From: Sipunculus nudus
Lineage: Eukaryota > Annelida > Sipuncula > Golfingiida > Sipunculidae
DNA length: 64,000 bases
Assembly: GCA_026874595.1 (NCBI GenBank)
Contig: CM049308.1
Location: forward strand, 37,657,027 to 37,721,026
Reading direction: 5' to 3'
Shown here: piece after piece, positions 1 through 10,989 of the stretch
Layout of the letters: every line of letters begins with the position of its first letter
Numbering within the stretch: position 1 is the stretch's first letter
Made by a program: the position numbers and the translations under genes
The notes under the pieces: model-generated
Database searches by the model: none
Seen by the model: only the letters and a program-made list of their open reading frames with translations
What the model was told of the DNA's origin: nothing

Positions 1-100
1 TCATCTCTATAACAAATGGGAAAATACAGATATTGTGATTCCATACAACTATGGGGGAAAATATTCACTTTTTTTGTTTTATTTTTAAGTAACCATTATA
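1..100. other. AT-rich sequence left of duplicon A
   Basis: No gene or repeat seen. Similarity to the B copy starts near 101, where the sequence reads taactaaaaattatctgat and matches the start of B at about 14,122. Confidence 0.5.
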
Positions 101-699
101 TGATAACTAAAAATTATCTGATACACGCAAGGGAAGGAATTATTCTGATGCATCATTAGTGACTCACAAGAAGGGGTTTTACTCGAGTAATTTTTTATTT
201 AAATGCACTCAACGTATCCGGCAAATAGTATTTTTTTTTAATTGAGGTCACATGGCTGCATATTGATATGACTTATATAAGGACAAAAATGTCAAACGTC
301 TAAGAAATACAACAAAAACATTGTTAATCTGTTAAAGAGTCAGTGTTTGTAACCTGCATATAATCAGGCACGAATAAAAGAAAAACATGGGCGGTATACA
401 GCTGAAACAGAGATTAAATATTTTGTTTGGAAGCCAGGTGATTTATAATTAATCATGAAGGCATGACAAAAACAATGAACCCACGGCTTCGAGGTGCGCG
501 ATGTAAATATATGTAATGTTTAATGAAATAACTATATGGAAAAAAAGTTATGCTTTCATGCGTGTTTGTTTGTTTGACTTTGGTATCTTTGTCTGTCAGC
601 GAGATTACGCAAAATCTACACTTATTCATTTTTAGCAAAATATTGTTGAGAGACACGGGTCAGGGACGAAACATTAACTGTTGGAGATGATATATGTTA

Positions 700-770
700 A
701 GGCTATAGGCTCTAGTAGGAGCGCACCCTTCCGCCAGAGTTCGTTTCGCTTCGAATCTCGTCTGTTTGGT
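700..770 (+). repeat. Possible tRNA-derived sequence (A/B-box-like)
   Basis: An A-box-like stretch (ggctctagtaggagcgcac) is followed by a B-box-like stretch (gcttcgaatctcg) at tRNA-like spacing. The same sequence is at about 14,900-14,965 in copy B. It is not a complete cloverleaf, so I read it as a decayed tRNA-derived SINE head. Confidence is low because both boxes are short. Confidence 0.3.
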
Positions 771-1198
771 CACTGTGGGACGAGCCGGACTACCTGTCTC
801 AACAGTCGAACATTAAAATCAATATTTGTTACATTTCAAGAAACACCTTCGGTTAATTTAATTTGCATTCCACATGCACATGCTTACAAAATATTACTTA
901 TTCCACAAAGTCCTTACACAAAAACACACATGTGTATGTAATTTGCCTTAAAAACAATTTCTCTTAAAAACACTTGAACGGACTTCATTGGCATCTCCAC
1001 AGCATGTATACCTAAGCCGCTGGTGTATTGAAAAGCCCCGGTGCATTGTGGGGGTCAGATTTAAGTATTTGCCAAAACAGCAGAGCCAATCCTTTAGTCC
1101 GAGTCTGCGCATTGTGGTTGGAGCGTCTCGTCTTCCTGAAGTAATGTTCTCCTGATTTAAACCCTAGTGTCTCCAATGATACAATGATGTCGACAGTT

Positions 1199-1201
<3 letters not shown>

Positions 1202-1264
<63 letters not shown>
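1202..1264. repeat. (AT)n microsatellite, copy A
   Basis: Pure AT dinucleotide run of about 63 bp. Equivalent tracts are at 15,402 in B and 24,279 in C. The IYIYIY open frames on both strands are produced by this run. Confidence 0.97.
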
Positions 1265-1265
<1 letters not shown>

Positions 1266-2284
1266 CTCTGAAGAAAAACAACACATGCACCCACGTGATG
1301 TATACGTACGCAGACGACGGGAACTGCAGAACGATATCGTCGGCGCGTTTTCTTTTAACAATGGCATGATGGTTTGAAAACACGATGGTTCTTCATAACT
1401 ACAACCCGAAGGACAGTGAAATCATGAACTACATATGAGACAAGGTGATGTTGAGTATATTTAAGGACTCTGATGCACATTTTGTAAGAAGCACCACAGG
1501 TAGTAGTTTAAGACCGGAAGTAGAAGCCGGCTTTAAGTAACTTATTTATTTCTGAAGGCAGACCGTCGGAGACAGAGATAACAAGCTTCCACAGCTTCTT
1601 GGTGGAGTTGTTTGTGAGGATTTTCCTCAGCTAGATTGTTACGGCGTCTGGTACTCTATTAGATACAACCAACGAAAGACGACGAATATACCTCATTTTT
1701 TGTCCGCTATGTTCCGTGCTGGCGGTTTGTTAGGTTTCCATTAGCCTACGTCTTTCAGTCAAACAAATCAAAGTTGAAGGTTATACAGTACCGTGTCCTC
1801 CATTGGTTCCCAGCAGCGATGTAGCGTGAAAAGACTAATTCGAAAGAATTTCCTCCATGATCTATAAATATGATACCTCTGGATGATCAACTATCAATTT
1901 AAGAATTAACCGGATAAAGTTTGATGTTGTTATACCAGAGGCTAAAGTATAACCCATTTTAAAAATGAAAGTGTAACACGGTGTTTTAAGAGATTTTGTT
2001 GTTTTTCTCAGAAAAGGCTGAGATTTGAATTCTGGACCCTTAAATCAAAATCTCCATTAAAATATTCCTTTGATCAGATTTCACTTATTGAAATGAAATG
2101 TAATTAAACAGTTTTCTCTCCATAATTAACAAAATACTTAAATACATATCTTAATTACTAAAAAAAATTCCTATGAAATGTGAAAACTATTTTAAATTTG
2201 TAAATTTACAAAAGAAACAAAACAGACAAAAAAAAAACCAAACGTTGCCTGGAGAGACTTTTTTTAGAGGTAAAATGAATACAC

Positions 2285-2500
2285 TAACGGGTGACTCAGT
2301 GGCTAAGTTTTTTAAGGTACCCGTGTTGTAAAACCGTTATCGAATTTCGATTGTCCTTTCTATTTTCTTTCTGGTCGTGTTTTTCGTATATCTCAAATAT
2401 GGAGCAACGGGCTTCTGTGGCTCGGGGTAAAGCACAGGACTCAAAGCCGGAAAATCGTAAGTTCAAATCTCCACCGAGGCGGTGAGATTTTTCAAGGTTG
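2285..2500 (+). repeat. tRNA-derived SINE, copy in duplicon A
   Basis: The A box is tggctcggggtaaagc at 2,418 and the B box is agttcaaatctcc at 2,460. The 42-bp spacing is what a tRNA would show. The core (about 2,410-2,482) resembles a tRNA body with an anticodon-arm-like 'caaagccggaaaatcg'. A second, weaker tRNA-like segment lies just upstream (about 2,286-2,360, 'actcagtggctaag' then 'ttatcgaatttcg'). The body after the head (to about 2,640) is shared with 16,700-17,060 and 25,500-25,880. It is inferred to be a pol III-type SINE carried along by the duplication; a functional tRNA gene is unlikely because the stems are imperfect. Confidence 0.5.
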
Positions 2501-2942
2501 GCTCCCACCCAGAGTGAGGGCTCTGCAGGGAAGGCCATGCCCAGCCGCCGTGTTACACTGACAAATGAGTGCTCCTTTCGGCCATAACTTGGTCGTACGG
2601 GGATGATTACACACCCAGGTCACCCCGGTGCAGAAGTCACCGGGACTTGTTAACACCAGGATATAAAAACAACACGAAGCGTGTGGTACTATTCTCTCGC
2701 GTAGTCTGAAGCCGGAAGGAATTCTGTAGATGTCCATATATTTAGTTAAGCTGGCACTAAAACATGGAGATGGTTACCTCCAAAGGAAAAAAAGGCGGAT
2801 TTTCCATAACTGAACTTGATCAGAGTAATAGTCATAGTGATATATTTGCATCTGATATTTATTTCTCACTTTGTCCTTTGTTTCAAGGTCGTCACTAAGA
2901 CCTGTAGCTTGTAAACAATATGCATGGCATAAAAGAAATTTG

Positions 2943-3197
2943 TTATAAATACATTAGGATTCCATCAATGTATTTTAAGACATAATAGGTGGATCTGTGA
3001 AACAAGAAATTGATGTTACCATTTGAATAAATTTGACAGATTCCTTGTAATAACAATAATGTTATCCTGCTATCATTTGGACGTCTTGATTCTGAACACC
3101 GTCCTTTGAGTACTTTCGTGCCGCATGCCCACGCACTGATGGAACTGTGAGAGGTATATTTCCTCCAGTTTCTCGAAACCGCCATGGGTTCTGCCAT
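2943..3197 (-). pseudogene. 84-codon open frame, unrecognised
   Basis: On the minus strand a true ATG sits in 'aaaatggcagaacccatgg' and opens an 84-codon frame starting MAEPMAVSRNWRKYTSHSS. I recognise no domain. In copies B (17,388-17,621) and C (26,201-26,437) the same frame is closed by TAG right after NWRK, while a different frame is open there, so there is no sign of coding constraint. The start region recurs alone at about 36,140-36,205, which suggests a dispersed element rather than a host exon. It may be a relic first exon or transposon end. Confidence 0.25.
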
Positions 3198-3807
3198 TTT
3201 GCGTACACACTAAAACCCGGATGTCACAGGTCGCATGTCGAATTATGGGTATACTTTTGATTTTATAAATAATGCATCACCAAAACCTGGCCCATATTAA
3301 ATATGAACATTTATCTGGAAAGTCGACATGACTATGTAATTGTGATGTTTACCATTGTGTGCCGTCAAAAGTCCTCAGCCTCTTGACATGTATTTACTAA
3401 AATCCCGTTAATCTCCCCTGGAAGCGCAGACATGCAGACGATAATCGGCGGGGCTGGAATATAAATACTCACATGAGGAAGCAGACGAGACTAATTACAT
3501 GATTTCTTTTCACGATGATTTCCCAGAACAATGTTCAACCTCTTCGCCACGTAAATAATATTAAACAAGGGAATGTATTAGTGACAATGTGGAGGTCTGT
3601 GTAGAATCAACATAAGACGGAACAGGACCGTGGTAAACATCCGACTCATCGTTTTGGAATATGCTGTATAAACTTGAATTTATATTGATAATATCTGATA
3701 AAACTGTCATAATGAAGTTGCTAGCACCCTCGATTAAGCCGACTGATATTATAACTAATAATTGATGTAGGGGTGTTATGGTAAAAAAACTTGAGTGAGG
3801 ATATCTG

Positions 3808-5755
3808 GTGTTATGACCAAAAAACATTTGTAAGCGTTCTGGTGTTAGGCCAATCAAATTTGTAAGCGTTCTGGTGCTATGGCTAATCTTATCTGTAAGC
3901 ATTACGATGTTATGACCAAAAACATTTGTTAGCGTTCTCGTGTTATGGCCAATAACATTTGTAACCGTTCTCGTGTTATGGAAAATAACATTTGTAACCG
4001 TTCTGGTGTTATGACCAAAAACAATTGTAAGCGTTCTGGTGTTGGGGCCAATAACATTTGTAAGCGTTCTGGTGTTATGACCAATAATATTTGTAAGCGT
4101 TCTTGTGTTATGGCCAACCACATTTGTAAGCGTTCTGGTGTTATGGCCTTACACATTTGTAAGCGTTCTGGTGTAATGGCCAATCACATTTGTAAGCGTT
4201 CTAGTGTCATGGCCAATCACATTCGTAAGCGTTCTGGTGTTATGACCAATAACATTTGTAAGCGTTCTGGCGTTATGGTCAATAACATTTGTAAGCCCTC
4301 TTCTGTTTTGGTCAATAACATTTGTAAGCGTTCTGATGTTATGTCCAATAACATTTGTAAGCGTTCTGGTGTTATAGCCAACAACATTTGTAAGCGTTCT
4401 GGTGTTATGACCAATAACATTTGTAAGCCCTCTGGTGTTATGACCATTAACATTTGTAAGCGTTCTGATGTTTTTGCCAATTACATTTGTAAGCGTTCTG
4501 GTGTTATATTTGTAAGCGTTCTGGTTTTATGGCCAATAACATTTGTAAGCGTTCTGGTGTTTTGACCAATAACGTTTGTACGCTTTCTGGTGTTATGGCC
4601 AATAACATTTGTAAGCGTTCTGGTGTAATGACCAATAACATTTGTAAGCGTTCTGGTGTGATGGCCAAAAACATTTGTAAGCGTTCTGGTGTTAGGGCCA
4701 TTAACATTTGTAAGCGTTCTGGTGTTAGGGCCATTAACATTTGTAGGCGTTCTGGTGTTTTTACCAATAACATTAGTAAGCGTTCTTGTGTTATGACCAA
4801 TAAAATGTCAAGCGTTCTGGTGTTATGACCAATAACATTTGTAAGCGATCTGGTATTATATTGGTAAGCGTTCTGGTTTTATGGCCAATAACGTTTGTAA
4901 GCGTTCTGGTGTAATGGCCAATAACATTTGTAGGCGTTCTGGTGTTATGGCCAATAACATTTGTAGGCGTTCTGGTGTTATGACCAATAACATGTGTAAG
5001 CGTTCTGGTGTTTTGACCAATAACGTACGTAATCTTTCTGGTGTTATGGCCAATAACATTTGTAAGCGTTCTGGTGTTATGACCAATAACATTTGTAAGC
5101 CCTCTGGTGTTATGACCATTAACATTTGTAAGCGTTCTGATGTTTTTGCCAATTACATTTGTAAGCGTTCTGGTGTTATATTTGTAAGCGTTCTGGTTTT
5201 ATGGCCAATAACATTTGTAAGCGTTCTGGTGTAATGACCAATAACATTTGTAAGCGTTCTGGTGTGATGGCCAATAACATTTGTAAGCGTTCTGGTGTTA
5301 GGGCCATTAACATTTGTAAGCGTTCTGGTGTTAGGGCCATTAACATTTGTAGGCGTTCTGGTGTTTTTACCAATAACATTAGTAAGCGTTCTTGTGTTAT
5401 GACCAATAAAATGTCAAGCGTTCTGGTGTTATGACCAATAACATTTGTAAGCGATCTGGTATTATATTGGTAAGCGTTCTGGTTTTATGGCCAATAACGT
5501 TTGTAAGCGTTCTGGTGTAATGGCCAATAACATTTGTAGGCGTTCTGGTGTTATGGCCAATAACATTTGTAGGCGTTCTGGTGTTATGACCAATAACATT
5601 TGTAAGCCTTCTGGTGTTTTTACCAATAACGTTCGTAAGCCAATAACATTTGTAAGCGTTCTCATGTTATGGCCAATAACGTTTGTAAGCGTTCTCTGGT
5701 TATGACCAATCACATCTGTCAGCGTTCTGGTGTTATAGCCAATAACATTTGTAAG
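3808..5755 (+). repeat. 33-bp minisatellite array, copy A (about 58 units)
   Basis: The unit reads gttctggtgttatggccaat plus aacatttgtaagc (33 bp) and is repeated with scattered point changes. Several units are shortened to 23 bp (near 4,497, 4,850, 5,169 and 5,456). A higher-order repeat is visible: the stretch from about 4,500 to 5,170 recurs from about 5,172 with a 672-bp offset that drops to 606 bp after two units are lost. Because 33 is divisible by three, long stop-free frames occur on both strands, giving 11-residue peptide repeats such as MANNICKRSGV on the plus strand and ITPERLQMLLA on the minus strand. The 23-bp units break frame, so coding is unlikely. Confidence 0.97.
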
Positions 5756-6321
5756 TTGTCTGGTTTTACGAACAACAAACTTTTGTAAACGACTTTTGCA
5801 AAATCTTCTAGTATGAAAAACAGTATGGCCGCTAATATAAATCTGCAGGGCCTTCCTTAAAAGTGACGGCAACTTTCGGTTGTCCAGTACTAATTTTGAG
5901 CTCTTTACATAGTACTGATCACTTATGACTATTTCGTCCCATAAATTTTAAATTCATACGCAGTAAAGAAGAAACAGATAACTAAAAAAAAAAGTGTTTT
6001 ATAGGTACAAAACTTTATATCTTCAAATAGGAAAACCACTTATAAAACACATGTCTTTAATAGTGAAAAAATACAATTTTACATATAATTACATTTTAAA
6101 TATATTTTACGTCTGATATTTTATATAATCAAATTAGATTTGAGTTTACTTTGTGTGTTTGCCTTGTAAGCTATCAGCAGGTTGTTCTGGAAAAATCCCT
6201 TGTTTTACTTCCGTGACTCGTCGTTTAATTGTCTGGTTTTGATTGATTGTCTAAACAGAAAACCTTGCTTTTTATAAATTATTGTTTTGATATTAGACGG
6301 AGTACGACAGGTTTTAGGCTG

Positions 6322-6720
6322 ACAACAACCTTCAGCAGCTTCCCCCAATTTACAAGGATGATTGGTACCAATAAGGGATCAAGACCAATTGAATTACAGA
6401 CCTGTTGGAATTCCAATATGGCTCCCACAGCCCAATCGCTGATTTTCTTTCGTGCGCGATAACTCAACAACAATCTTCAGCAGGTTTTCCCCAATTCACA
6501 AGGATGATTGGTACCAATAAGGGCTCAAGACCAATTGAATTACAGACCTGTTGGAATTCGTTTATGGCCGCAAAAGCCCGATCTCTGATTTTCTTTATCG
6601 CGCGAGAACTCAACCCACTGCGGCTTTCCCAATTTCACAGGGATCATTGGTGCCTATAAGACCTATTTAATTATAGACTTGCGCATAATTAAATATGGCT
6701 AACAGACTACTTTCGGTGAT
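6322..6720 (+). repeat. 145-bp tandem repeat, 3 units (A)
   Basis: Units start near 6,330, 6,475 and 6,618. Each holds a 'cttcagcag...cccaattcacaaggatgatt' block followed by 'gaccaattgaattacagacc' and a decayed 'atggc' tail. Copy B has one fewer unit (20,287-20,545), so the count has changed since duplication. Confidence 0.85.
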
Positions 6721-7189
6721 TTTCTATTGCACACATTATTTCAGACATATCTTCTTTAATATCATTTGATCCAGTACGATTTTATCCCTCATGCATATTG
6801 ATAAAAACCTGTTTCTGTTTGTGATATTTTTTAAATTTTACTTAATTTTTCACGCATATGTAAACTAGTCCAACACAAGCAGAAACACGGGGCCCTCTGA
6901 GGACCATTGTCCGACCACATCTAGTTAATGTTAATTTTTAATGCTTGCTTACATATAATTCAGATAAGATTCTTTGCAAAACGGGTCTGAAATATGATAA
7001 TAATCCGATTTCGTTCATCTGATAGCGATTGAGCCGACAAAATTTTGTCACGAAGGTGTTTTGATGAGGTGGTATTTGTGCAGATATGTAACGGTGTATG
7101 TTAGGAAGGTGAAGAACCAATCATAAACTATACTTGTACAAAAATGACTCAGTACATCTTGATTACAATGTACCGCTGAGGACCAAACC

Positions 7190-7405
7190 ATGCCAATAGC
7201 ACGTAGGCACTTGAGTTTCGTCTTACATGAAGGGTGCGCATCAATGAGGAAGATGTTAAAAAGAGCGCAAGTTCGCCAAATACCATTTTCCCGTCAGATA
7301 TATCTGATTCTACAGTTCTTGGTATCCCAGTCTATTCCAGTGAGGTTAATAAAACCCCATCTTCAGCCTGGAATTACCTGTAGCAAAGTAAGTGGAGATG
7401 TGTAA
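7190..7405 (+). pseudogene. 71-codon open frame kept in A and B
   Basis: An ATG frame begins at 7,190 (MPIARRHLSFVLHEG) and is also open at 21,012-21,227 in copy B. No family is recognised. Most base differences between the two copies inside the frame change the residue (for example Ile/Lys, Glu/Lys, Phe/Leu, Ile/Thr), which does not suggest selection on a protein. Probably a chance frame in duplicated non-coding DNA. Confidence 0.2.
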
Positions 7406-7426
7406 TACGAAATTTAGACAGGGACT

Positions 7427-7760
7427 TGAGATCCTTACTTCAAATTGAATTTTGGCACGTCTGAATATCACCTTCTGCAGCGAATTAGGAAAATGAGTCG
7501 AGACAGGTTTGCGCGCCAGGGTTAATCAAGAAGCCCACAGCGGATGTGTCCCAAATTGTCTCCTGTATCAGTGTCAGGCCGGATATGTCCCCTTCTGGAT
7601 TAAATGTGGAATTTGAGCTTGCAGCATGATTCAAACCACCATCTTGATTTAATGGTACGTTCACTTGTCGATATAATCTTTCTTTAATAAGGATAGTTCA
7701 ATGGCAACTAGCTGGCATTGTGTATTCAATTAGACTGAAAGTAACTTTTTTGAAAACAAT
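7427..7760. other. Spacer start, nothing recognised
   Basis: Sequence unique to the A side of the duplication breakpoint. No open frame of note and no repeat recognised. Confidence 0.5.
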
Positions 7761-7763
7761 GAT

Positions 7764-9070
7764 ATGTTTTTATTGCTTGCCGGAAATCTTCGATTTCGGC
7801 AAGCATATTGCTCAGTTGCGTATGTCTGTTTGTCTGTTTGTCTGTTTGTTTGTCTGCACTCTCCTGGCCACAATTTTGCCACAATCACCTTGAAACTTAC
7901 AGGGATGTTGAAAAACATAATTTCTAGGTGCCCTATTGTTTTTGGTTAAAATAGGTCAAAGGTCAAAGGTCAAGGTCACGACAGGTATGGTTAACGGTTT
8001 TTGCACTATAACTTCGCCATTAATAGGCTTATCCACTTCTGCAATAGCTCATTTTTTTCGTCATCACCTGGCCTTTCTTTTGACATGTAGCTTACTTAAA
8101 TTTGCTGTTACCATGGTTACGCAATTTTGGGGAGAAATCATGGAATTTCGTGATATTTTTCAAATTTGCAGCAATCGTACTGATTCTGAGATATTTTATG
8201 TAACACAAGAATATCTCGAAATTGTTTTTTCAGATTTTGGAAATGGCCGCCAGGGGGCGTTGCAGATGAAAAAACATGAACATTTGTTTTGGTGCTATAC
8301 CTCCAGAACTATTAAACATTGGGCCATTTCCATCACAGCACCTTCAACTGGGGTCCATGGGCTTATTTTTGCGCATAGGTGCCAAAGTGCGCTATTGCCA
8401 GATTTCTCTACTTTTGGGGTAAAACTTTTGAATTTTGAAAATATGCAGTTTTCAGCTTCTAACTCTGTCAGTTTTTATGCTGGAGAGGTCAATTTTTTTG
8501 CATCTTGTAGCCCTTGGTGAGTTCTCGGTGATCCAATCAAAAATCTTGCAAAATCTCGCACCGTTTCTCGTCAAACGAGAGTCTTCGAGATTTCATTAAA
8601 TATGACCTACAGGTTGCATTTTTTTAACAATGGCTTTGAAATTGATATATTTTGTGTTATTTTATAAATATCTCGAAATCAGTTTTTCATTTTTTTGGAA
8701 ATAGCCACCAGGGGGCGTGGTACCTGAAACACTGTAACATATCATTTTTCTGCAATATCTCAAAAAATATTAAACGTGACACCATTTTTTTTGTGGTATC
8801 TGAAACTAGGAACATTGGCTTATTCCTCCGCACATGTAGCTTTGTACTGCCGTTACCATGGTTACCAAATTTTGGGGTAAAACGTGACAACTTGAAAATA
8901 CGAAGTTTACCTGCTTCTATCTCTGTAGATATTTGCCATAGAAAGGTCTGGTTTTCGGCGTTAGACAGCATCCGTCTAGTTCCTAGTCATTCAATCGCAA
9001 GTCTCGTCATATCTTGCATCGTTTCTCGTGAAACGAGAACACGTGACCATTCAAAGAAATGCCTATAATT
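7764..9070 (+). repeat. Hairpin-headed interspersed repeats
   Basis: The block opens with a stem-loop (gcttgccggaaatc / gatttcggcaagc, 7,775-7,806), then a tctgtttg run, then 'aggtcaaaggtcaaaggtc' at 7,953. After that come repeated modules ending in 'ccaccagggggcg' or 'ccgccagggggcg' (8,251 and 8,706) and 'ccatggttac' (8,110 and 8,855). The modules repeat in the same order twice within the block and again from 9,328. The 194- and 138-codon plus-strand frames inside show no known domain and lie across repeated modules, so I treat them as incidental. Confidence 0.75.
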
Positions 9071-9327
9071 CTGTCATTTTTTACGCCACAGACACATGGT
9101 CTGCAGCGCCGGATAGCGTCGGACACTCGCAGTCACATTCAGGGGTCGCATTGTAAGTCTCGTCAAATCTCGCGCCGTGTTTCACCAAACCACGAAGTCA
9201 CGTGCCGTCGCCGCAAGTGCCGGCAGGGTCCCTACGGTGGGCGGCCGGCGTGTGCAGCGGTGCGTGACGGCCTTTCCGGGCCCTGTCTATTATCATACAT
9301 GTTGGAGGCACAGTCACAACTTTATTG

Positions 9328-9790
9328 CTTGCCGGAAATCTTCGATTTCGGCAAGCATATTGCTCAGTTGCGTATGTCTGTTTGTCTGTTTGTTGCTTGC
9401 CGGAAATCTTTGATTCCGGCAAGCACAATTTTGCCACAATCACCTTGAAACTTTCAGAGATGATGGAGAATTAAATTTCTAGGTGCCCTATTGTTTTTGG
9501 TCAAAATAGGTCAAAGGTCAAGGTCAAGGTCATCAAAACTTCTCAAAACGGTTTTTTCTTCATATCTTTGTGACTAATAGTCATATCTACTTCAACAATA
9601 GCTCATTTTAATCGTCATTCCAAGGCCTGTCATCTGCTGTGTAGCTGACTCAAATTTGCCGTAACCATGGTTACAAATTTTGGGGAAAAGTCATGATATT
9701 CGAAAATAAGGGGTCTTATTTTCCTAACTTTGTCAGTTTTAAAGCTAGAGTGATCAAGTTTTTTGCATCAGGTAGCATTCAACTAGTACT
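9328..9790 (+). repeat. Second copy of hairpin-headed repeat
   Basis: The same stem-loop as at 7,775 recurs at 9,328-9,357 and again at 9,392-9,424. It is followed by 'cacaattttgccacaatcaccttgaaac' split across the same positions as in the first copy, AGGTCA direct repeats at about 9,508, and the 'ccatggttac' module at 9,666. The hairpin has been duplicated in tandem here. Confidence 0.8.
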
Positions 9791-9889
9791 ACAAGATTTT
9801 ATTACAAGTCTTGCAGTATCTCGTAAAATATCTCGTGAATAGAGATATTTCGAGATTTCATTCATCTTGCGCCAAAGGCCAAATTATTG

Positions 9890-10870
9890 CAGGAATCATT
9901 TTGAAACTAACATATCATAAGTCCTACACTAGTATCTCGAAATGGTTTTTTCATTTTTTTAATATTACTGCTAGGGGGCGCTGCATACGACCCTCACACA
10001 CATATCATTACATTGGCCATATCTCTAAAACCCAAAGCCTCAATCACATAAACTATAGCTTATTTTTTCCCTCTGAGTCTTCTCCATAAACTGATAATGT
10101 CATCTGGTCTCAATCTTGTGTCACTTTGTCAGTGTGTCCGTCTGTTTGTCAGTTGTCCTCAAATTTGGCTGCTTGCTGATTCTTGCGTCTCGCATATAGC
10201 ATTCTACAGGCCACAGTTTTTAAAGAAGCATTTGAAAACTGATGCATATTATATTTTACAAAAATATCTCACAATTTTTTTTTTCATTTTCCGGATAGGG
10301 CCGCTAGGTGGCGCTGCACCTGACCCTCACACACATATCATTATATTGACCATATCTCTAAAACCCAAAGCCTCAATTACAGAAACTATGGCTTATTTTC
10401 TTTCCCTGAGTCTTCTCCATGACCTAGTAATGTCATCTGGTCTAATTCTTGTATGACTTTGTCAGTGTGTCTGTCTGTTTGTCAGTTGTCCTCAAATCCG
10501 CCTACTTGCTGGTTCTTGCGTCTCATATATAGCATTCTACAGGCCACAGTTTTTTTTCAGGAATCCTTTTAAAACTGGTACATCTTATGTGTTTCACTAA
10601 TATCTCAAAACAGATTTTTCATTTTCCGGATATAGCCACTAGGGGGCGCTGCACCTTCACCTCCCCAACATATCATGTTTTGGCCATATCTCCAAAATTA
10701 TAAACCTTATCTACATAAACCATCGCTAATTTTGCTCTTCTTTGCCATCGGCACTTTTGTCTGGTAATCTGTTATCACAGATGTGTCAGTATGTTTGTCT
10801 GTTAGTCTTTTGTGGTCAGCTTTGTCTGCTTCCTCGTTGTTTTGTCTGATATGTCATTTTACAGGCCACA
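9890..10870 (+). repeat. About 345-bp tandem repeat, 3 divergent units
   Basis: Each unit has 'gctagggggcgctgca' or 'actagggggcgctgcac' (about 9,970, 10,300 and 10,640). These are followed by 'cacatatcatt', 'ccatatctctaaaaccc', a 'gtcagtgtgtctgtctgtttg' run and 'cattctacaggccaca'. Units 1 and 2 are close; unit 3 is shorter and more diverged. This is a tandem amplification of one interspersed family. Confidence 0.85.
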
Positions 10871-10989
10871 ACTTCTCAGCAAACGCTGAGGGTCATTCAA
10901 ATAATAGAAACCCCACAATATGTTCTGTCTGTCCATCTGTCTGTCATTTCAACTTCCGGCAAGCGTTCGACCTCTGGTCGTCTAGTTAA

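Larger units (their letters stand above)
101..7426 (+). repeat. Segmental duplicon, copy A
   Basis: About 7.3 kb that is near-identical to 14,122-21,246 (copy B), in the same order and orientation; its interior (about 792-6,321) also matches 23,993-28,075 (copy C). Shared landmarks in order are the 'cacgcaagggaaggaat' left edge, an (AT)n tract, a tRNA-like SINE head, a block starting 'gttttgccattttgcg'-like on the minus strand, the 33-bp minisatellite, and a 145-bp tandem repeat. The right edge is at 'gaaatttagacaggga'; after it A continues into the spacer while B continues into D1. Relative to B, copy A lacks about 217 bp after the (AT)n tract and about 130 bp near 547. No intact gene is visible. 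Confidence 0.9.

Noticed and set aside
1164-1383. Open frames made of IYIYIY
   Set aside because: Produced by the (AT)n tract on both strands; the same holds at 15,312-15,600, 50,372-50,569 and 59,731-59,967.
2410-2482. Functional tRNA gene
   Set aside because: A and B boxes are present at tRNA spacing, but the acceptor and other stems do not pair well and the sequence continues into a SINE body.
3808-5755. CRISPR-like array (33-bp repeat)
   Set aside because: Units follow each other with no unique spacers, and the rest of the window is plainly eukaryotic. It is a minisatellite.
7936-8520. 194-codon plus-strand gene
   Set aside because: Lies across repeated modules of an interspersed element, uses a start inside the element, and no domain is recognisable.
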